Positions 58,334 to 64,000 of a stretch of 64,000 nt of DNA are shown here, piece after piece. This DNA is from Myxococcales bacterium (GTDB taxonomy: Bacteria; Myxococcota_C; UBA6777), in contig JACKEL010000004.1 of NCBI GenBank assembly GCA_020632975.1, positions 391,568-455,567 on the forward strand, in the 5' to 3' direction. The notes under the pieces were generated by a model. That model did no database searches. It was not told the origin of the DNA and worked only from the letters and a program-made list of their open reading frames with translations. Every line of letters starts with the position of its first letter. The stretch's first letter is position 1. The position numbers and the translations under genes were made by a program.

Positions 58334-59608
58334 TCAAAAGTCGATGGGATCGCGCAAAAGGGGATGTGTCATACAGTGCGGTCCGCCGCGGGCGCGTGCA
58401 AGTTCGTGGCAAGAAAGCAAGACACAAGTGCGTCCAGGGTCTTCTGTGCGGATCTCTTCTCTTCCAAGCAAAAGGGCCTCGGCTGTGATCACGTTAAAGC
58501 CCGCATGGTCGAGGGCTTCAGCTGTGCGAGCATTTTGCGCATACAACGTGATCACACCAGGAGCGATCGCGACGGCGTTGGCGCCATCTGTCCATTGTTC
58601 GCGTTGTTGGAAGATCGGATCGTCGCCACCACAAAAGATGGGTTCGAGTGAGACACCGCGCACTGCGAGAGCTTGTAATAGCCCTTCCTCTCGGCGTTTG
58701 GGGGCAAGCTCTTGGGAGTGAAGGTCGATCTCGTACACGGTTGCTTCTTCGCGTCCACCCGAGGAGATCACGGGGGGGTAGATCAAGGCGGCGTCTCGAT
58801 CCACAGGGGTCATCAGCGTATCGAGGTGCATATAAGCGCGTTTGTGCGGGAGTTCGACGACAAAGAGCCAACGCGGTCCTGTTTCACGTCGCGCCAAAGC
58901 GCGCGCGAGGTAGTGGATCGCGACATCATTGGTGCGTTGAGAACAACCGACCAACAAGATATCTTTGGAAAGCACCAACACATCGCCACCTTCGAGGTGG
59001 GGTTTATGAAGTCGTAGAAAAAGAGGTTGCTCGCGGAAAGCTTCTTGGGGTTCGAGCAAGATCGGCGTATCGCGAAGGGTTGGGTGAAAGCGAAAGATCG
59101 TTTGAGAGAACAACACTTCGCGCGTGCGGGCTTCTGTCGCCATCGACGCAAAGATCACGCTGTCGTAGAGAACGATCTGCGGATCGCGTTGGAAACACCA
59201 GTTGGGGAGGGGAGAGATCGCGAAAAGCTCGCTGACATCGAGACTTCCAGATGCGGGGTGTTCGAGACGTAGGCCGCCCACAAGCGCTTCTGCGAGTTTT
59301 TCGGGGGAGAGTTCTGTCAGGCGTTGAAGGATATCGTCAGAGAGTTCGAGCTTTTTCAACAGCCAAGATGTTGCGCCATCTTCCGCGAGACTTTGGGCAA
59401 GGAGTTTTTGCGACTCAAGAACCTCGACGCCAAAAAGCTGAAGAACACGGCGAAAGCGCGCGTGTTCTTCGCGAGCCCGTTCACCATACAAGATATCATC
59501 GAAAAGCAGTTCTTCCATCATGGAAGGCAACATCTGATCGACTTCTTGGCCGGGTTCATGGACGAGTACGCGCTTTAAGCGTCCAACCTCTGATGTGACT
59601 GAGACCAT
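58334..59608 (-). CDS. arcA: Arginine deiminase
   Basis: A 424-residue guanidine-group hydrolase. It has MVSVTSEVGRLKRVLVHEPGQEVD, PNWCFQRDP near 140, LEGGDVLVLSKDILLVGCSQRT near 210, the active-site YMHLDTLMTPVD near 260, and the nucleophile Cys in ARGGPHCMTHPL at the C-terminus. It hydrolyses arginine to citrulline and ammonia, first step of the ADI pathway. The start at 59608 follows AAAGGAGCGATCAG. No ornithine carbamoyltransferase or carbamate kinase follows; a CULT-domain gene comes next instead, 8 nt downstream. Confidence 0.92.
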   Translation of the reverse strand: MVSVTSEVGRLKRVLVHEPGQEVDQMLPSMMEELLFDDILYGERAREEHARFRRVLQLFGVEVLESQKLLAQSLAEDGATSWLLKKLELSDDILQRLTELSPEKLAEALVGGLRLEHPASGSLDVSELFAISPLPNWCFQRDPQIVLYDSVIFASMATEARTREVLFSQTIFRFHPTLRDTPILLEPQEAFREQPLFLRLHKPHLEGGDVLVLSKDILLVGCSQRTNDVAIHYLARALARRETGPRWLFVVELPHKRAYMHLDTLMTPVDRDAALIYPPVISSGGREEATVYEIDLHSQELAPKRREEGLLQALAVRGVSLEPIFCGGDDPIFQQREQWTDGANAVAIAPGVITLYAQNARTAEALDHAGFNVITAEALLLGREEIRTEDPGRTCVLLSCHELARARGGPHCMTHPLLRDPIDF

Positions 59609-59728
59609 CTGATCGCTCCTTTGACACAAGAGAACCGCGCTTTCGAGAAGAGAGAGCCCAAGATCTGTGGACTTGGGGCCACCCATACCACGCAGAAGAC
59701 TCCGCTGTCAAAAGAAACCTAGGCGAGA

Positions 59729-60217
59729 TCAGCGTTGGGACTGGGCCGCTGAACGAGGGGCACTGGAGGGAGATGCTGTGCGGGGGCGAAGCATACGATG
59801 GCGCGCGTTGTAAGCGCGAGGTGCTTCTTGGGTCGCAGGCTGCGAAAAGCGCTCTTCTTCGACAGGAAGAAGCGGAACCAACGTGGGTTTCGCAAGAGGT
59901 GCGGGCTTTGCGGGCGCTTGTGCGATCAACCAGTCACAGATCTCGTCAAAAAGTCCCCAAGGGATGGCCTTTGTCGAGGTGATGCCATATTTGTTGAGCA
60001 AGTGAACTTTGAGATCATTGAGGGACATACGCGCTTGTTTGAGCAGGGGGAAGAGTTGCCCACGTGCGGGTTCGCTGATGGGATCTTCGTCTTCGCAGCC
60101 AGCTTGACGGATGATGGAGAGTGCGCGGTGAATAGCTTCCGCGTGATCTTGCTTGCCTTGGGCGATGTAGTCTCGTTCCATGTGCGCCAAAAGGTCAGCG
60201 ATAACGTAAGATTTCAT
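59729..60217 (-). CDS. Hypothetical cytoplasmic protein
   Basis: A 162-residue protein. Residues 1-100 are helical (MKSYVIADLLAHMERDYIAQ, then LSIIRQAGCEDEDP), and the C-terminus (about 105-162) is Pro/Ala/Ser/Arg-rich and disordered-looking. No motif was recognised. The start at 60217 follows AAGGAGAGTCGTC. It lies 120 nt upstream of the arginine deiminase on the same strand and may or may not share a transcript. Confidence 0.6.
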   Translation of the reverse strand: MKSYVIADLLAHMERDYIAQGKQDHAEAIHRALSIIRQAGCEDEDPISEPARGQLFPLLKQARMSLNDLKVHLLNKYGITSTKAIPWGLFDEICDWLIAQAPAKPAPLAKPTLVPLLPVEEERFSQPATQEAPRAYNARHRMLRPRTASPSSAPRSAAQSQR

Positions 60218-60405
60218 GACGACTCTCCTTTTATGCCTCGCGATATGGATGAAAAGCGAGGTCAAACGGCCACCTAGGATATTGAAAAGGTGGTGTCCGT
60301 TGTTCTTTCAAAGACAGTTGTGAGTATGGGGGGGGTTTGCGTCATAAGGCGTCACAGACAAAGTGAGGTCTTGCAACTTCTTTGATCTTTTGGAGAAAGT
60401 CTTCC

Positions 60406-60894
60406 ATGATGAAAGTTTTGTTGTGCGGAGAGGAGAAAAGCGTGTCCCAACAAAAAGATCCCAAAGAAGATGATCCCCACAAGCCTACACAAGAAGGGCA
60501 AGGCACCGCGCTGATCCTGCGTCCTTTGGCAAAGATCGAACTCTCAAGCCAAGAGCGCGCCGATCTCTACGAGATGCTTTCGCAACGCGTGACGCTGCCT
60601 GCACACGCGGGGACGTGGGGAGAACACGAGACGCAAGCGTTTTTGCAACAACTGGAGACGTGGTTGGCCAAGCGTTTGCGGGAACTGCTCGACAAACAAC
60701 CCGAACAAGCCTTCCAAGCTTTGTATCGCGTGGATGTACCCGAGGCCCAAGTTCACGATGTGATGGGGCGTTGCGGTCCTGCGATGTGGCCTGAAGTCTT
60801 TGCAAGGTTGGTCGTGGCGCGGCAACTCGAAAAGCTCGAAACGCGGCGTCAGTGGCAAGAGCGCTTTGCGCCTTCTTCGCCTTGGTCTGAGTGA
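60406..60894 (+). CDS. Hypothetical cytoplasmic protein
   Basis: About 162 residues, charged and helical, with ELSSQERADLYEMLSQRV near 45 and QFLQQLETWLAKRLRELLDKQPEQAF-like helices in the middle. No recognised domain, signal peptide or transmembrane segment. The start is uncertain: ATG at 60406 (or 60409) has GGAG about 10 nt upstream, while a GTG at 60438 has GGAGAGG closer. Confidence 0.55.
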   Translation: MMKVLLCGEEKSVSQQKDPKEDDPHKPTQEGQGTALILRPLAKIELSSQERADLYEMLSQRVTLPAHAGTWGEHETQAFLQQLETWLAKRLRELLDKQPEQAFQALYRVDVPEAQVHDVMGRCGPAMWPEVFARLVVARQLEKLETRRQWQERFAPSSPWSE

Positions 60895-61140
60895 GATCTT
60901 TGGAGGGCTTTGTTTGTGTTGAGGGGGATTCTTTCGGATAGACGGGCGTGATGGGCTGATCTTGTGCGCTGGGTCTTAGGGGGTAAGCGCAAGGAAAAAG
61001 GTAGCGTCAGCGTTGAACGAACTTGTTTCATTTTGAAGCGAGCCAACATTTCTTGTTTGGCTTGGGCTGGGAGTGGGGGAGTGGGGCTTGGGTGTGAGGG
61101 CAGTGATTCTTCTTGACAAGCAAGAAGCGGTGTTGAAATC

Positions 61141-62151
61141 ATGCTTTCGCAAAGTCATGAAACGCTCGAAAGAACAGCGTGGAAACTTCAAAAAGCTAAG
61201 GGAGCTAAGAGTTTGACAACGGCAGGAAAGAATGAAGCGGTTGCATTTGCGCCAGCAACCGTCGCGAATCTCAGTGTTGGTTTTGATGTGTTGGGTCTCG
61301 CTTTGGATGGTGCGGGTGATACGGTCCGTGCGCGTCGTCGCGAAGAGCCTGGCGTCGTTGTGCTCGATATCTTGGGGGATGGTGGTAAGCTTCCTCGAAA
61401 AGCCGACGAAAATACCGCAGGGATCGCAGCCATCGAGACGCTTGCTTTGGCAGGTGTTTCTTGGGGCGTTGAGTTGGTGGTCGAAAAGGGCCTTCCCATC
61501 GGTTCTGGGATGGGTAGCTCGGCAGCAAGTGCCGCTGCTGGGGCTTTTGCGGTCAATGGTCTTTTGGAGACACCTTTGTCACTCGAAGCCTTGATTGGTC
61601 CTTGCCTTGAGGCCGAAGCCGCTGTTGCAGGCCGTCATGCGGACAATATCGCACCTGCGCTTTTTGGTGGCTTGTGCATGGTCCAACAAATCGACCCCCT
61701 AAGAATCCTTCATCTTCCTGTTCCTTCCGAGCTTTTTGTTGTTGTGCTGACGCCGCACATGGAGCTTTCTTCGCGCAAAGCCCGTAGCGTCCTGCCCAAA
61801 GAGTTGCCCCTCCACGAAGCGATCCAAACCAACGCAAGGATGGGCGCTTTGGTGTATGCGATGTTCCAAGGCGATCTGGAAGCCTTGGCTGCGGCACATG
61901 CGATCGACCCCGTGACTGCGGCACGTGCGCCTCTGATCCCTGGAAGTCTTCAAGTGATCGAACGCGCGATGTCTGAAGGCGCGTTGTTTGCGTCCATCAG
62001 CGGGGCGGGTCCATCGGTCTTTGCGATGACAAAAGGTCGAGAGGCTGGAGAACGCGTTGCTGAGGGGATGAAAGCTGCCTTTGCGGAGGCTGGTTTGGGC
62101 TCCAATGTGTTGATCTCCCCTGCGAAAAGTCCAGGAGCCCGCTTGTTGTAG
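61141..62151 (+). CDS. thrB: Homoserine kinase
   Basis: A GHMP kinase of about 312-336 residues. It has AFAPATVANLSVGFDVLGLAL near the start, the ATP-binding GLPIGSGMGSSAASAAAG near 120, and the C-terminal ISGAGPSVFAM. It phosphorylates homoserine on the way to threonine, downstream of the ThrA fusion at 1863. Start: the ATG at 61141 gives a 24-residue extension not usual in ThrB; a TTG at 61213 has GGAG 7 nt upstream and begins just before the conserved part, so the true start may be 61213. No other thr genes adjoin. Confidence 0.9.
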   Translation: MLSQSHETLERTAWKLQKAKGAKSLTTAGKNEAVAFAPATVANLSVGFDVLGLALDGAGDTVRARRREEPGVVVLDILGDGGKLPRKADENTAGIAAIETLALAGVSWGVELVVEKGLPIGSGMGSSAASAAAGAFAVNGLLETPLSLEALIGPCLEAEAAVAGRHADNIAPALFGGLCMVQQIDPLRILHLPVPSELFVVVLTPHMELSSRKARSVLPKELPLHEAIQTNARMGALVYAMFQGDLEALAAAHAIDPVTAARAPLIPGSLQVIERAMSEGALFASISGAGPSVFAMTKGREAGERVAEGMKAAFAEAGLGSNVLISPAKSPGARLL

Positions 62152-62294
62152 TGGGGTTGGGCATCTTGGTGTCTTTGGATATCTCAGTTTGTTTTGTATC
62201 TCTGTTCTATGGTCTTCTCTGATATCTTCGAATGATTGGGTGTTTTGGGATGGGTGTCGGGGTTGCTTTTGCAAGATAGAGAGGTCTTTGTCTC

Positions 62295-64000
62295 ATGAAA
62301 AAGAAACGCTTTTTGATGCGAGGTTTGCTCGGTTTATTGGGGGTCTTTGCCCTCGGGCTTTTGTTTACAGCGGCAGACTGGCCGAATGGACCTGATGAAG
62401 ATCCGACTCTGGCGATCCCGAACGACCCCGATTATCCGCGACGTTGTCGATGTAAACCCAACACGACATGTCCTGACGATGATCAGGATACCAAAGACAA
62501 CAAAGAGAAAGCTTGCTTTCACGATAGCCAGTGTGGTGGCAAGAACTTTAGCTGCCAAGGACGCGGCTATTGGAACTATTGGAGCTTTGTGCCCGAAGAG
62601 TGGTCCAAGAATCCTGGGTTCCGTGAAGAAGAAAAACAGCTTGGGAGCGGTATCCATGCGGATCGCGCTTGGCAGTTGACGACAGGGGATGCGCGCATCT
62701 TGATTGGCGTGACGGACTCTGGCGTGTATTGGGACAACAAAGACCTTGTGAACAAGTACTATCTCAATACGGGCGAACTCCCGAAGCCACAAGACAAAGA
62801 CGGCAAAGAGTACCCCACCCACGATGCCAACGGCGATGGGGTCGTCAATATGCTCGATTACGTCGATGACCCCCGCGTCAAAGACCTAAACAACAATGGC
62901 ATCAAAGATCCTGGCGATCTGATTAAGACTTTTTCTGATGGAAAAGATGATGACGGGAATGGTTACATCGATGACATCAGCGGTTGGGACTTTATGAATG
63001 ATGATAATGATCCCAATGATGATACGCGTTTTGGCCATGGGAACGGCGAAGCCAGCGATTCGACGGCTGAAGGAAACAATGGCATCAGCGGGATCGGGAT
63101 CTGTCCAAAGTGTACAGCCCTGATGTTGCGGGTCTCGGATAGCTTCGTGGGGGACACCAATCACTTTGGTGCAGCCGCTGTTTATGCCACGGACATGGGC
63201 GCTAAGGTGATTCAAGATGCGCTTGGAGTGATGAACAACACGCCCTTTGCACGAGAGGCGACCGCGTATGCTTGGCGCAAAGGCACGCTTGTGATTGGAA
63301 GTTCGGCGGATGAGACCAGCTACCACCATAACTTTCCTGGGATCTACTTGCACACGCTCTATGTCAGCGCGATTCGTTACGATGCAGACAAAGTGGAACA
63401 GTCCACTACATTCCTTAACTTTACCAACTGCTCGAACTTTGGTGGCAAGCTGGTTCTTTCCACGCCTGGGGTTCACTGTTCTTCCGAAGCGACGGGGATT
63501 ACCAGCGGCCATGCGGGCTTGTTGTTTTCGGCGGGTCTGAAGTACAACACCACGCCACCGATCAATGCTGCGGAAGCCTACCAGATGTTCATCATGAGTG
63601 CGGATGACATCAATGTCGCTGGCTCCAAAGATGACAAAACCAAGTATCCTTCGGGTCCTGGATGGGATCATCACTTTGGTTATGGCCGAAACAATGCGCG
63701 TCGCAGTGTTGAGTGGGTTCGCGATGGAGCGATCCCGCCCACCGCGATCATCAACAGCCCTCGTTGGTTTCAGCCGATCTATCCGCAACGTACGCCCACC
63801 ATCGCCATCGAAGCTGATATCGAAGCACGACGTCATGAGCGTTATGACTACGTATTGGAAGTTGGAAAGGGCGTACAGCCCGAGGAAAGCGCTTTTCGCC
63901 AGTTAAAAGAAGAGAAGGGCCTCACGCAAGCCACCACAGGCAAGATCTTCGATTGGTCCGTAAAAGACGAGCCTTACGAAAAGACTGGCGCCAACACACG
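62295..64000 (+). CDS. Subtilase-family (S8) serine peptidase, cut by the right edge
   Basis: 568 codons are open from the ATG at 62295 to the end of the window; the C-terminus is missing. A signal peptide or anchor (RGLLGLLGVFALGLLFTAA) is followed by a Cys-rich stretch (about 55-95). The subtilase triad reads Asp in LIGVTDSGVYW near 140, His in FGHGNGEASDS near 256, and Ser in HCSSEATGITSGHAGLLFSAG near 400, the SSEAT form seen in some large subtilases. Asp/Asn-rich loops (DANGDGVVNMLDYVDDP) look calcium-binding. Exported protease; substrate unknown. Confidence 0.85.
   Translation, partial: MKKKRFLMRGLLGLLGVFALGLLFTAADWPNGPDEDPTLAIPNDPDYPRRCRCKPNTTCPDDDQDTKDNKEKACFHDSQCGGKNFSCQGRGYWNYWSFVPEEWSKNPGFREEEKQLGSGIHADRAWQLTTGDARILIGVTDSGVYWDNKDLVNKYYLNTGELPKPQDKDGKEYPTHDANGDGVVNMLDYVDDPRVKDLNNNGIKDPGDLIKTFSDGKDDDGNGYIDDISGWDFMNDDNDPNDDTRFGHGNGEASDSTAEGNNGISGIGICPKCTALMLRVSDSFVGDTNHFGAAAVYATDMGAKVIQDALGVMNNTPFAREATAYAWRKGTLVIGSSADETSYHHNFPGIYLHTLYVSAIRYDADKVEQSTTFLNFTNCSNFGGKLVLSTPGVHCSSEATGITSGHAGLLFSAGLKYNTTPPINAAEAYQMFIMSADDINVAGSKDDKTKYPSGPGWDHHFGYGRNNARRSVEWVRDGAIPPTAIINSPRWFQPIYPQRTPTIAIEADIEARRHERYDYVLEVGKGVQPEESAFRQLKEEKGLTQATTGKIFDWSVKDEPYEKTGANT

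Noticed and set aside
1..64000. CRISPR array or cas genes
   Set aside because: No regularly spaced direct repeats with unique spacers and no Cas proteins were seen; the only repeats are those listed.

Overview
The window is one continuous, gene-dense stretch of a bacterial chromosome of moderate GC content. Several features recall Myxococcota/Bradymonadia-type or other delta-lineage predatory or social Gram-negatives: a Ser/Thr kinase fused to a receiver, many lipoproteins with Thr/Glu/Pro-rich linkers, sigma-54 and hybrid-kinase signalling, beta-oxidation genes, a CYP51-like P450, and several families better known from eukaryotes (NTAQ1-type N-terminal glutamine amidase, cereblon-type CULT domain, eukaryotic-type UDP-sugar pyrophosphorylase, PHM-like copper monooxygenases). 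That placement is inference; no rRNA, tRNA or CRISPR array was recognised here.

Layout. 0-12 kb: homogentisate dioxygenase (cut by the left edge), PASTA protein, fused aspartokinase/homoserine dehydrogenase, DUF3754 membrane protein, Nfu Fe-S carrier, a HAMP sensor/kinase pair and a metallo-beta-lactamase-fold hydrolase. 12-16 kb: a FemAB-like acyltransferase and a HEAT-repeat lipoprotein flank a 1.2-kb non-coding block. That block holds two tandem, boxA-like-led, highly structured RNA-like units (13316-13868 and 13973-14551) with nearly identical ends, diverged cores and a 19-bp terminal helix. A 13-residue all-hydrophobic ORF with a perfect Shine-Dalgarno sits between them. This is the best candidate for something undescribed. 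16-24 kb: an Fe-ADH/glutamine-amidotransferase/ALDH operon, NTAQ1 plus UDP-glucose pyrophosphorylase, a degenerate hybrid kinase and a cNMP-binding protein. 24-30 kb: an NtrC-type regulator, FKBP, and a fadA-fadJ operon behind a 13-bp inverted repeat. 30-31.4 kb: a lone TnpB (IS605-type) element. 31-37 kb: a 2OG oxygenase, a membrane protein, clpS, a structured leader, clpA and a lipoprotein. 37.5-46 kb: an HD / sigma-region-4 / nucleotidyltransferase operon, an HI0933-type flavoprotein, a 1437-residue internally duplicated protein, an orphan gene and DUF1244. 46-55 kb: a Leu/Glu-type dehydrogenase, Cys-rich lipoprotein, two tandem cytochrome-c/copper-monooxygenase lipoproteins, P450, patatin and an exported orphan. 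55-64 kb: S46 dipeptidyl-peptidase, CULT protein, arginine deiminase, two orphans, homoserine kinase and a subtilase cut by the right edge.

How genes may work together. ThrA and ThrB (57 kb apart) serve threonine synthesis. NTAQ1, ClpS and ClpA could form parts of one N-degron route, with Gln converted to Glu, then tagged and delivered to ClpAP; the transferase needed between them is not in the window. FadA and FadJ complete beta-oxidation cycles. The two heme-copper lipoproteins look like a secreted or periplasmic redox pair. Function assignments come from motifs read by eye; no database search was run.
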